From assembly GCA_964035545.1 (NCBI GenBank), contig OZ037772.1:12217818-12281817 (forward strand): DNA of 64,000 nucleotides, read 5' to 3'. The position numbers and the translations under genes were made by a program. Numbering within the stretch: the stretch's first letter is position 1; each line of letters starts with the position of its first letter. The stretch comes from Bugula neritina (lineage: Eukaryota > Bryozoa > Gymnolaemata > Cheilostomatida > Bugulidae). The notes beneath the pieces were generated by a model. It saw only the letters and a list, made by a program, of their open reading frames with translations. It did no database searches and was not told the DNA's origin. Positions 40,701 through 55,482 of this stretch are shown here, piece by piece.

Positions 40701-43700
40701 TATACACTGTATCATATTATATTACCTCTACTATACACTGTGTCATATTATATTACCTCTACTATACACCGTGTCATATTATACTACCTCTACTATACAC
40801 CGTGTCATATTATATTACCTCTACTATACACCGTGTCATATTATATTACCTCTACTATACACTGTGTCATATTATATTACCTCTACTATACGCCGTGTCA
40901 TATTATATTACTTCTACTATACACTGTATCATATTATGTTACCTCTACTATACACTGTGTCATATTATATTACCTCTACTATACACTGTGTCATATTATA
41001 TTACCTCTACTATACACCGTGTCATATTATATTACCTCTACTATACACTGTATCATATTATATTACCTCTACTATACACTGTGTCATATTATATTACCTC
41101 TACTATACACTGTATCATATTATATTACCTCTACTATACACCGTGTCATATTATATTACCTCTACTATACACTGTGTCATATTATATTACCTCTACTATA
41201 CACTGTGTCATATTATATTACCTCTACTATACACTGTGTCATATTATATTACCTCTACTATACACTGTGTCATATTATATTACCTCTACTATACACCGTG
41301 TCATATTATATTACCTCTACTATACGCCGTGTCATATTATATTACTTCTACTATACACCGTGTCATATTATATTACCTCTACTATACACCGTGTCATATT
41401 ATATTACCTCTACTATACACTGTGTCATATTATACTACCTCTACTATACACTGTGTCATATTATATTACTTCTACTATACACCGTGTCATATTATATTAC
41501 CTCTACTATACACTGTGTCATATTATATTACCTCTACTATACACTGTATCATATTATATTACCTCTACTATACACTGTATCATATTATGTTACCTCTACT
41601 ATACACTGTGTCATATTATATTACCTCTACTATACACTGTATCATATTATATTACCTCTACTATACACTGTATCATATTATATTACCTCTACTATACACT
41701 GTATCATATTATGTTACCTCTACTATACACTGTGTCATATTATATTACCTCTACTATACACTGTGTCATATTATATTACCTCTACTATACACTGTGTCAT
41801 ATTATATTACCTCTACTATACACCGTGTCATATTATATTACCTCTACTATACACTGTGTCATATTATATTACCTCTACTATACACTGTGACATATTATAT
41901 TACCTCTACTATACACCGTGTCATATTATATTACCTCCACTATACGTAGTGTTGATGAAACTATGATGTGTGACATTAACACATCGGGAGGCGGGTTTAT
42001 TAGTGTCAGATTTCACCTTGAACTCTAGCCCCAGCTCTATACTTACAGTGTGACCAGTGTGAGAACTCGTACATGGGCACCCCTACTGGCGGACACCAAT
42101 GTTACCTAAGGCTACTCTCAGACGATTGCTACTTCCTCAGCAGATCCCCAGGCGCTGACGGCTGCAACACTCCCCTTCCTCCGCTCTTCCTCGGTCAGGC
42201 GGCCATGTACGCCGTGTCACCTAAGTTCCTCAACGTTGACATTAAAATATATGTCAACGTGTTGGAGGGAGGTGAGTGCCACCCGGTGTTTATCAAGTGT
42301 TTTTCTCTGGTTCCTGTTCTATATATATATAACGTCTATGAATCTGACCAATAATTGGCTATATTACATTTGTAGAGGTTGACATTTACATTAGTAAGAG
42401 TGAAGATTTCTTTCTGGTGGAATGGAATGCCGAGACTCAGCAACACGAGGTGACAACTTCTTCTGCAATCTTCCCACTTCCTGTCTAGTGTTATATCGGG
42501 CGGTTTCTCTCTTGCTCTGTGTTATGTATATTATATTACGGTCATAGTAGCTGTTTAATATGTCAAAGTCATAGAAAGGTTGTTATGCTTCATAGGTTAA
42601 GGTTGATCCTTTATACACTCTCGTTGGTGGGAGGCAAAAAAGAGACCTCCGCCATCGAAGGGCGACGTCTAACAACACTTCTAATATGCTGCATCTGGTG
42701 GAGCCAGAAGTGAATTCAGATATGTTCTCCACTTACATCCAGTGAGTAGACAGTCTGTTGTATTGCAGTAGTGTATATATATATATATTAGTAATTGTGT
42801 TCACTATAATATCACACTGTAGAGCTCATATAATATCACACTGTAGAGCTCATATAATATCTCACTGTAGAGCTCATATAGTATCACACTGTAGAGCTCA
42901 TATGATATCATACTGTAGAGCTCATATAATATCTCACTGTAGAGCTCATATGATATCTCACTGTAGAGCTCATATAATATCTCACTGTAGAGCTCATATT
43001 ATAATATCTCACTGTAGAGCTCATATAATATCACACTGTAGAGCTCATATAATATCACACTGTAGAGCTCATATAATATCACACTGTAGAGCTCATATAA
43101 TATCTCACTGTAGAGCTGAGACTAGCCACGTGGAACTGGACAGTGTCTACTACATCAGAGGTATCAGAAATAGACTCATACTGACACTACCTGAGAATGG
43201 ACACGAGCTGAAGACTGACAAGTTCTATATCGTCGTGGTAACCGTCGTATACAGTTCTATATAATACGACCTATATAATACGACCTATATAATACAGTTC
43301 TATAAAATGCAGTTTTATATAATGCAGTTTTATATAATGCGACCTATATTATTCGATTTACAGTATAATGCAGAACTATACAATTGTTTGCAGTTATACG
43401 TAATATAGTTTGTTCTAAATTAGTAAGGAATAATCTAGAAATATCTTAGCCTGTGGAACCTGGATTCTATGAAAAGATTTGGTATAACACCAGGGCTGTG
43501 CATATAACTCAAATATTTATTATCTGTCATATGAAGTTGTCAGATCCTACTGCACATACTTTCACCACTTCCTGTCTCACCACTTCCTGTCTCACCACTT
43601 CCTGTCTCACCACTTCCTGTCTCACCACTTCCCGTTTCACCACTTCCCGTTTCACCACTTCCTGTGTCACCACTTCCTGTCTCATCACTTCCTGTCTCAC

Positions 43701-44885
43701 CACTTCCTGTCTCACCACTTCCTGTCTCACCACTTCCTGTTTCACCACTTCCTGTCTCACCACTTCCTGTTTCACCTCTTCCTTCTTGCTCTAGGTGGGA
43801 ACAGGAAGTCCCCACTCTCGGGGCCGGATCATCTTCAGACAGGACCAGATCAGAATCGACCTGTTTGTCTTCTTTGCCGTCTTCTTCTCTTGCTTCTTCA
43901 AGTTCCTCTCCGTCTGCGTCATCGTCTGGAAAATACGCAGTCTGTATCGGCAGCAGCAGCGACGGCTACAGGTAAGGAGCTGTGTGCTACAGTAGCAGAG
44001 AGTGTGCTACAGTAGCAGTGTGTGCTATGTGCTACAGTAGCAGTGTGTGTGCTACAGTAGCACAGTGTGTGCTACAGTAGCAGTGTGTGCTATGTGCTAT
44101 AGTAGCAGAGTGTGCTGTGTGCTACAGTAGCACAGTGTTTGCTACAGTAGCAGAGTGTGTGCTACAGTAGCAGAGAGTGCGGTGCTGGTGTAGTGAATTA
44201 GAAAAATCCAAAGACGTTTACATTCTAATTGACAGTCTTTTAGTAAATAGAACATTTTACGGCTTGTGGCCAACTTATTTGCACTGCTTCCTGTCTTCCC
44301 AGAGAGCGGTGGAGTTGGGGCAGATGGCCTCCCGCCCCTTCGCCAGTCTGCTGATTCACTTTGATGACCCGGACCTAGAGCCAGCCAATCAAAATAGACC
44401 GTCGGAGTTCCAGGTGAGATGACTTCCTGTGTAGTCTATTCAGTTTTGTGCTGTTGTGTTATGGAATGGGGCATCATCCATGTTTTCTATTATTCTAAAG
44501 TACATTCTATTCTATAGACTCTGTTATGCTGTTCTATACAAATGTTTATAGAACATATTCTATTTTATATAATGCATGTTCTATTTTCTATAAGCTTTAT
44601 TCTGTTTTCTATAAAATGTGTTTTATTTTTATATGGAATCTGTCTATGCTTCTTTATCATGCATTGTCTCGCAGGTAATTACTATACATTGTCATGCAGG
44701 TAAACCCGGCAGCTTGTGAGTTCACTGATGACGGAGTGGCAGCAGTGAGCACGGTAATCTTTGAGATGCCGGGAGGAAGGGATGTGCCAGCCAGAGCCAT
44801 GTTCGGCTCCACACTCATCACTCACCGCGTCATGTTCCCTAACAGGAAGTTGCCTCCTGAGCGACAGAAAGTAACGTCTACGTGA
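12338..44885 (+). CDS. megf8: multiple EGF-like domains protein 8 (MEGF8), complete
   Basis: This is a large type I membrane protein. In vertebrates MEGF8 forms a ubiquitin-ligase complex with MGRN1 and MOSMO that lowers surface Smoothened, and it affects left-right patterning. Forty-seven exons were rebuilt; nearly all splice sites are clean GT-AG and the phases agree. The sum is 8205 nt (2734 residues plus TGA), close to the human protein at roughly 2800. The order is signal peptide, CUB1, EGFs, kelch propeller 1, PSIs, EGF/laminin-EGF, CUB2, EGFs, kelch propeller 2, PSIs, EGF/laminin-EGF, transmembrane helix (about 2599-2623), and a tail of about 110 residues with MASRPFA (2644-2650). Two CUBs and two propellers separate it from attractin. 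The weakest points are the short first exon and the exon 5 acceptor. Exon coordinates are in the block entries below. Confidence 0.95.
14102..14137. repeat. perfect hairpin, 14-bp stem
   Basis: AAAGCCAGTGTCAA (14102-14115) and its exact reverse complement (14124-14137) are separated by an 8-nt loop. It lies in MEGF8 intron 4. It could be a terminator-like or small-RNA fold, or the core of a short element. There is no evidence of function. Confidence 0.8.
16096..16708 (+). pseudogene. possible coding remnant inside MEGF8 intron 4
   Basis: From 16096 one frame runs open for about 80 codons. It is strongly basic at first ([20 protein letters not shown]) and then reads [17 protein letters not shown]. 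About 240 bp later a second open stretch (about 16550-16708) reads [20 protein letters not shown], then [17 protein letters not shown], and ends in TAG. Composition and codon use look more protein-like than the flanking AT-rich DNA. I do not recognise the family. It could be a decayed transposon or host gene fragment, a small nested gene, or chance. Confidence 0.3.
19736..19891 (+). CDS. megf8: MEGF8 exon 5: first EGF-like repeats
   Basis: The exon reads [20 protein letters not shown], then [12 protein letters not shown], and joins exon 6 ([16 protein letters not shown]) to complete two EGF modules, as after CUB1 in human MEGF8. The acceptor at 19735 (CACGTCAAG) has a poor pyrimidine tract. 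It was chosen because it alone gives the correct frame from exon 4. An alternative AG a few bases upstream would shift the frame. Confidence 0.7.
19905..20085. repeat. AT-rich tandem repeat in MEGF8 intron 5
   Basis: Repeats of ATATTACTATAATATAATAG (about 27-bp period) begin about 15 nt after the exon 5 donor. Confidence 0.8.
20417..23058 (+). CDS. megf8: MEGF8 exons 6-11: first kelch beta-propeller
   Basis: Exons are 20417-20666, 20862-20984, 21334-21497, 21855-22002, 22333-22586 and 22916-23058 (about residues 194-554). The kelch signature of two glycines followed later by a tryptophan recurs: [53 protein letters not shown] matches human AFHTASVLGNYMVVYGG. Six blades are expected and all are accounted for. 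Intron repeats near 22225-22330 sit directly before the exon 10 acceptor. Confidence 0.95.
22225..22330. repeat. AT-rich tandem repeat before MEGF8 exon 10
   Basis: About three copies of CACTATATAATATA plus CTGTATAACA (period about 30 bp) run directly into the exon 10 acceptor. The pyrimidine tract there is consequently weak. Confidence 0.75.
23234..23374. mobile_element. MITE-like family copy in MEGF8 intron 11
   Basis: The element starts CACTGCATTTCC and ends GTAAACGTAGTG, a degenerate inverted pair. The interior has GTGAATGGATTTTTCATTTG and CACAACCATAAGTTCATCCG, as in the copies near 3135, 24484 and 24692. About 141 bp, no coding capacity. Confidence 0.7.
23413..25975 (+). CDS. megf8: MEGF8 exons 12-15: PSI domain and linker
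   Basis: Exons are 23413-23587, 24048-24340, 24982-25167 and 25731-25975 (residues 555-853). Exon 12 is a PSI module ([20 protein letters not shown]; human YCSMYTDHSVCSRDPECSWC). Exon 13 has CQSCVVQS and [12 protein letters not shown] (human GWCVHNESC). Exons 14-15 are the less conserved linker, read as TLLWDRTG-like ([11 protein letters not shown]) and a beta-rich stretch before the next PSI. The exon 15 acceptor and first bases are duplicated upstream at 25251-25299 (separate entry). Confidence 0.9.
24484..24605. mobile_element. MITE-like family copy in MEGF8 intron 13, 3' end lost
   Basis: It starts CACTGCATCTTCAAGC and has the family core AATGAATTTTTCATTCGATG plus CACAACCATAAGTTTATCC. 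The right terminal repeat is not visible, so it is truncated or diverged. A second, more complete copy lies only about 90 bp downstream. Confidence 0.6.
24692..24854. mobile_element. MITE-like element with perfect 14-bp terminal inverted repeats
   Basis: It begins CACTGCGTTTCCAT (24692-24705) and ends with the exact reverse complement ATGGAAACGCAGTG (24841-24854). Sub-terminal CGCATAATGCGAATG is also inverted at the right side. It is 163 bp with no open frame of note. This is the reference copy for the family found at four places in the window. Confidence 0.85.
25168..25715. repeat. TATAGTATAG low-complexity array in MEGF8 intron 14
   Basis: This is a long run of ATAGTATAGTATATAGTATG variants. 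It is interrupted once (25251-25299) by a partial copy of the exon 15 splice acceptor. The 120-codon minus-strand open frame here is an artefact of the repeat. Confidence 0.9.
25251..25299 (+). repeat. partial duplicate of the MEGF8 exon 15 acceptor and exon start
   Basis: This stretch matches 25709-25756 with only a few mismatches. It contains AAGTATCCTGTATTTTCAG followed by ATCTTGATAAGAGAGCTCCG (real exon: ATCTTAATAGGAGAGCTCCG). Splicing to this decoy would reach an in-frame TAA after eight codons. Confidence 0.85.
25976..26075. repeat. TCTG/TGTC-rich simple repeat in MEGF8 intron 15
   Basis: The intron is only 131 nt and most of it is TCTGTCTGTGTGTCTG-like sequence starting at the donor (GTCTGTC). 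No other element was seen. Confidence 0.8.
26107..28019 (+). CDS. megf8: MEGF8 exons 16-19: PSI cluster
   Basis: Exons are 26107-26306, 26609-26777, 27128-27273 and 27924-28019 (residues 854-1057). Each carries a PSI-type cysteine module: [48 protein letters not shown] and [12 protein letters not shown]. These match human CLGCLADQGCGWC, CHACTQDPFCEW, CLANSSQCAWC and CLQSHECGWCGN in the same order. Confidence 0.94.
26831..27040 (-). mobile_element. tRNA-derived SINE, copy 2 (reverse orientation) in MEGF8 intron 17
   Basis: Read on the minus strand it gives a tRNA-like head with GGTTAGAGCGTTTGCC, then TTGGTGATGTTAGGAAGAGC, CATCCAGTCATAATTGC, and the tail GATGGTGACTATAAACTTG. This is the same order as the copy at 3902-4105, with moderate divergence. 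The B box is less well kept here (GGGTATGAACA), so this copy is older or decayed. Confidence 0.8.
27274..27470 (+). repeat. 46-bp tandem repeat carrying copies of the exon 18 donor
   Basis: The repeat starts exactly at the exon 18 donor (CAGCAG then GTTAGTATGT). Four further copies carry CTCTTCTGTCAGCARRTTAG. Two of these keep CAGCAG/GTTAGT intact and two have CAGCAAATTAGT. Each unit therefore contains a pyrimidine-rich tract, a CAG and a donor-like GT. Confidence 0.85.
27490..27645. repeat. 24-bp CT-rich minisatellite in MEGF8 intron 18
   Basis: About six near-perfect copies of TCTCTCACCCTTTCTCTCAT plus TCCT. It is followed by looser CACTCACTCTCT sequence to about 27830. Open frames over it are artefacts. 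Confidence 0.9.
28399..29736 (+). CDS. megf8: MEGF8 exons 20-22: calcium-binding EGF and laminin-type EGF modules
   Basis: Exons are 28399-28666, 28965-29173 and 29538-29736 (residues 1058-1282). Exon 20 ends in a calcium-binding EGF ([18 protein letters not shown] then [14 protein letters not shown]; human DVDECRLGLARCHPRATC). Exon 21 has [18 protein letters not shown] (human CVCDLGWTS). Exon 22 has the laminin-EGF pattern CDCNGHG...[15 protein letters not shown] and ends GDPR (human YYGDPR). Confidence 0.95.
30223..30852 (+). CDS. megf8: MEGF8 exons 23-24: second CUB domain
   Basis: Exons are 30223-30436 and 30702-30852 (residues 1283-1404). CUB features include [31 protein letters not shown] and an AFCGS turn (human LAFDGFP and AAFCGQ). 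A second CUB after a laminin-EGF is diagnostic for MEGF8 against attractins. Confidence 0.92.
30466..30697. repeat. 33-bp AT-rich minisatellite in MEGF8 intron 23
   Basis: About seven copies of AACACTATATTATTATTCTA plus CACACAATATATT fill almost the whole intron. Confidence 0.85.
31011..31122. repeat. 15-bp tandem repeat in MEGF8 intron 24
   Basis: About seven degenerate copies of ATAGCCTCAGTATC lie about 40 nt before the exon 25 acceptor. Confidence 0.8.
31160..34294 (+). CDS. megf8: MEGF8 exons 25-31: EGF modules, second kelch propeller, next PSI
   Basis: Exons are 31160-31332, 31484-31733, 31931-32085, 32544-32715, 33004-33133, 33470-33645 and 34060-34294 (residues 1405-1834). Exon 25 and the start of exon 26 hold EGF modules ([38 protein letters not shown]). 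Kelch blades then follow with FILFGGY, MVVHGGL, VVIGGF, LYIHGGY, MVLMGGL and a final blade lacking the double glycine (VYIFSSSYD). Exon 31 runs into a PSI ([18 protein letters not shown]). The missing glycine pair in the last blade differs from human (LYISGGF) and may be a real divergence. Confidence 0.93.
32235..32378. repeat. 19-bp tandem repeat in MEGF8 intron 27
   Basis: About seven copies of TATGTGACCTACTTTCTGT. Looser CATGTGACTACTCATTCTA repeats continue up to the exon 28 acceptor. Confidence 0.85.
33655..34022. repeat. 36-bp minisatellite in MEGF8 intron 30
   Basis: About ten copies of GCAGGTGCTCTGTATGTGTC plus ATACTGACTTGGTGTA. Every copy carries TAGCAG/GT, so both an acceptor-like AG and a donor-like GT are repeated. 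It begins about 10 nt after the exon 30 donor. Confidence 0.88.
34540..35118. repeat. TACTATACTATA low-complexity array in MEGF8 intron 31
   Basis: Over 500 bp of ATACTATACTATATACCATA variants reach almost to the exon 32 acceptor. Two overlapping open frames of 265 and 293 codons here are repeat artefacts. The larger one merely runs into the real exon 32. Confidence 0.9.
35130..37819 (+). CDS. megf8: MEGF8 exons 32-35: second PSI cluster
   Basis: Exons are 35130-35280, 36315-36528, 36837-37054 and 37564-37819 (residues 1835-2114). Matches to human MEGF8 in order: [12 protein letters not shown] / [19 protein letters not shown] (human CKWCTNCPEGACIGRNGSC); [11 protein letters not shown] (human KCMWTRQFKRT); [16 protein letters not shown] (human TCFSHSLLNVSPMPV); [19 protein letters not shown] (human CALCLRRPHCGWCAWGGQD) and VCMEG (human RCMEG). 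Confidence 0.95.
35330..36090. repeat. 30-bp AT-rich tandem repeat split by an inserted element
   Basis: Copies of TATTCAGTACTATATATTAC plus TAGATAATA occur at about 35330-35490 and resume at about 35916-36090. A 425-bp palindromic-ended element sits between them. Confidence 0.85.
35491..35915. mobile_element. 425-bp MITE-like element inserted in a minisatellite
   Basis: The left end ATGGGTCATTTTACTTAATT and the inverted right end (read back as ATGAGTCAGTTTACTTCATT) pair over about 30 bp with four mismatches. A perfect 13-bp hairpin (35687-35699 with 35707-35719, ACGGACCGTTACG) lies exactly at the element's midpoint (35703). No coding capacity. The interrupted flanking minisatellite defines the insertion cleanly. 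Confidence 0.82.
37060..37370. repeat. TTATATTATTATATT low-complexity DNA in MEGF8 intron 34
   Basis: AT-only repeat after the exon 34 donor. The open frames over it are artefacts. Confidence 0.8.
38283..42271 (+). CDS. megf8: MEGF8 exons 36-41: C-terminal EGF and laminin-EGF modules
   Basis: Exons are 38283-38481, 38757-38946, 39281-39445, 39782-39894, 40170-40323 and 42049-42271 (residues 2115-2462). Landmarks: [20 protein letters not shown] (human CPPEDECANGHHDC), [20 protein letters not shown] (human CHFGFVGRNCSTECRCNR), [30 protein letters not shown] (human CVNCQNNSYGEKCESCLQGY), [20 protein letters not shown] (human CQCNGHADTCNEQDGTGCPC), and [12 protein letters not shown]-like [13 protein letters not shown]. 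Exon 41 ends in the membrane-proximal segment [14 protein letters not shown]. Confidence 0.95.
39488..39735. repeat. 21-bp minisatellite in MEGF8 intron 38 echoing exon 38
   Basis: About twelve copies of GTGAGCACCTGCTGACACTCT. The segment AGCACCTGCTGACAC also occurs once in the coding sequence of exon 38 (39402-39416), less than 100 bp upstream. All-frame open reading frames over the array are artefacts, and the frame does not continue into exon 39. Confidence 0.88.
40330..41945. repeat. 31-bp minisatellite, about 52 copies, in MEGF8 intron 40
   Basis: The unit is TGTCATATTATATTACCTCT plus ACTATACACTG. Variants are mainly C/T at the CACCGTGTC/CACTGTATC position. The unit length is not a multiple of three and has no stop in the three plus frames, so three overlapping open frames of 486-604 codons appear. 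None has a protein-like composition. The array makes up over 90% of this 1.7-kb intron. Confidence 0.93.
42376..44885 (+). CDS. megf8: MEGF8 exons 42-47: membrane-proximal region, transmembrane helix, cytoplasmic tail
   Basis: Exons are 42376-42449, 42596-42741, 43114-43237, 43795-43971, 44303-44413 and 44700-44885 (residues 2463-2734). Exon 43 has [10 protein letters not shown] (RQKR at about 2500-2503), a furin-type site. Exon 44 has [20 protein letters not shown] (human VVRGVRDRLVITYPHEHH). Exon 45 has [20 protein letters not shown] (human FRQDQAHIDLFVFFSVFFSC) leading through the membrane. Exon 46 carries MASRPFA, the tail motif shared with attractins that recruits MGRN1 in vertebrates. 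Exon 47 ends at TGA (44883-44885) and matches the human tail weakly ([20 protein letters not shown]). Confidence 0.95.
42815..43113 (+). repeat. 24-bp repeat carrying twelve copies of the exon 44 splice acceptor
   Basis: The unit is ATATCTCACTGTAGAGCTCAT plus ATA, repeated about twelve times. One copy is 27 nt and the rest 24 nt, so all keep the reading frame. The last CTCACTGTAG/AGCT is the true acceptor of exon 44 (exon starts 43114). Each unit therefore contains a TAG acceptor in the same phase. The frame is open throughout and would read AHIISHCR per unit (see findings). Confidence 0.92.
43255..43400. repeat. short AT-rich tandem repeat in MEGF8 intron 44
   Basis: Copies of CTATATAATACGAC and TTTTATATAATGCAG (12-16 bp) follow the exon 44 donor. 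Confidence 0.7.
43555..43785. repeat. 15-bp minisatellite (about 15 copies) next to the exon 45 acceptor
   Basis: The unit is CACCACTTCCTGTCT. It runs to within about 10 nt of the exon 45 acceptor (CTTCTTGCTCTAG) and forms an unusually long pyrimidine-rich tract. The minus-strand reading [10 protein letters not shown] is an artefact. Confidence 0.9.
43975..44180. repeat. 18-bp minisatellite in MEGF8 intron 45
   Basis: About ten copies of GTGTGCTACAGTAGCAGA, starting four nt after the exon 45 donor. Confidence 0.88.
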
Positions 44886-45408
44886 CATTAGCCCTGCCCA
44901 CTCTATGTAAACCACGCCCACCTCATCTGCCATCTCTATGTTAGCATAATTAATGTTAGGACAAATCTTGAAATCAGTTGACACTTTTAAACAAGTTGTG
45001 CCAGTATTAATGCTTCTACTTGTCAACCACTTGTCACCCACCTGTCACAGGTGCTTTATTAGAGACTTTAACGCCATCAGCTTCAGCTGCCACACTCTTC
45101 AGTATTGCACATGTCTGCAGTTTGTAGGCAACCAATCATATATTTTACTAGTTATGTATGTTTCTGTATATTTTGTATTTGTTTGGAGTTATCAACTCAT
45201 GTGAAGACTTTCAAAACTCACCATTCATCCGCATCTCCTGTTTTTTGCATGGTTCAAAACCTATTCTTAAACTGACCTTTTTGAACTTCATTCGTTGCAT
45301 TCAAACCAGCTATTTTTCTATCCAAATGTTTATTTTGCCAGTACTGGAGTTTGTATCAAATTGTAATGTATTGTTTGATAGTTTTTATATTTTGGATTTA
45401 TATTTTTC

Positions 45409-45414
45409 AATAAA
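45409..45414 (+). promoter_or_regulatory. candidate MEGF8 polyadenylation signal
   Basis: An AATAAA about 520 nt after the MEGF8 stop is followed by a T-rich stretch. It is the clearest such signal before the convergent gene B. The intervening 44886-45408 would be the 3' UTR. Confidence 0.45.
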
Positions 45415-45574
45415 CTTCTTTTATTCATTTACCACCTATTTTGATGAACTGCTAGTGGTTATATTTATAGGTTTGTTAAAAAGTTTGCTGCAGGCGAGTA
45501 GATTGTTGCTGAACAGAAACACCTAAGTTGTTGGAAAGGCAATTCCATGTGCGCTCAAAGCTTGTATTTATTAC

Positions 45575-45758
45575 GGCACATGTTATATTATTTATTATGG
45601 CACATTTTATATTATTTATTATGGCACATGTTATATTATTTATTATGGCACATGTTATATTATTTATTATGGCACATGTTATATTATTTATTATGGCACA
45701 TGTTATATTATTTATTATGGCACATGTTATATTATTTATTACGGCACATGCTATATTA
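45575..45758. repeat. 24-bp minisatellite between MEGF8 and gene B
   Basis: Seven to eight near-perfect copies of ATGGCACATGTTATATTATT plus TATT. It separates the convergent 3' ends of the two genes. Open frames here are artefacts. The rest of 44886-45973 shows no gene. Confidence 0.9.
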
Positions 45759-45783
45759 ATTTATTGCAATTTGTACTATAACA

Positions 45784-45789
45784 TTTATT
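45784..45789 (-). promoter_or_regulatory. candidate gene B polyadenylation signal
   Basis: AATAAA on the minus strand, about 185 nt after the gene B stop codon. Several other AATAAA-like hexamers arise from the neighbouring minisatellite, so the choice is uncertain. Confidence 0.3.
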
Positions 45790-45973
45790 ACAACACATAC
45801 GGTATAGTATTTATAAAATGATTGCACATTATCACTACGATTTCATTAACTATAAACTGGTGTTTGAAGGCAATATGCCTGGCATGGTTACAGCTGGCAA
45901 ATGAGCACCATTAGCCGTATTCACAGCATGTCCGTTTCACTACACGATCAAGTCAGCACGCTCTATTAAACAT

Positions 45974-54915
<8,942 letters not shown>

Positions 54916-54944
54916 TGTGTGTTTACACCATCATATCTCCCTAG

Positions 54945-55482
54945 CAGTAGAGGTGTGCAGCCAGTAGAGGTGTGCAGTCAGTAGAGATGTGCAGCCAGTA
55001 GAGATGTGCAGCCAGTAGAAGTGTGCAGCCAGTAGAAGTGTGCAGCCAGTAGAGGTGTGCAGTCAGTAGAGGTGTGCAGCCAGTAGAGGTGTGCAGCCAG
55101 TAGAGGTGTGCAGCCAGTAGAGATGTGCAGCTAGTAGAGGTGTGCAGCCAGTAGAGGTGTGCAGCCAGTAGAGGTGTGCAGCCAGTAGAGATGTGCAGCC
55201 AGTAGAAGTGTGCAGCCAGTAGAGATGTGCAGTCAGTAGAGGTGTGCAGTCAGTAGAGGTGTGCAGCCAGTAGAGGTGTGCAGCCAGTAGAGGTGTGCAG
55301 CCAGTAGAGGTGTGCAGCCAGTAGAGGTGTGCAGCCAGTAGAGATGTGCAGCCAGTAGAGATGTGCAGCCAGTAGAGATGTGCAGCCAGTAGAGGTGTGC
55401 AGCCAGTAGAGGTGTGCAGCCAGTAGAGGTGTGCAGTCAGTAGAGATGTGCAGCCAGTAGAAATGTGCAGCCAGTAAGAATA
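54945..55482. repeat. 17-bp minisatellite, about 31 copies, at the gene B 5' end
   Basis: The unit is CAGCCAGTAGAGGTGTG with A/G and C/T variants. It begins about 30 bp upstream of the proposed gene B start codon, so it could lie in the promoter or 5' UTR. The minus-strand reading LLAAHLYWLHTSTGC is an artefact. Confidence 0.92.

Noticed and set aside
40135-41966. Three overlapping plus-strand open frames of 604, 552 and 486 codons
   Set aside because: They are translations of a 31-bp satellite in all three frames, located in an intron. Only the first codons of one overlap the real MEGF8 exon 40.
42815-43113. Regular 24-bp repeats resembling a CRISPR array
   Set aside because: There are no unique spacers, the sequence is a eukaryotic intron, and the repeats are contiguous. 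The same applies to the 31-bp, 36-bp, 21-bp and 17-bp arrays.
43453-43975. Plus and minus open frames with TTSCL or GETGS repeats
   Set aside because: Artefacts of the 15-bp satellite before MEGF8 exon 45. The real exon is 43795-43971 in another frame.
12338-44885. Attractin (ATRN/ATRNL1) as the identity of the plus-strand gene
   Set aside because: There are two CUB domains and two kelch propellers, no C-type lectin domain, and closer motif matches to MEGF8 throughout.
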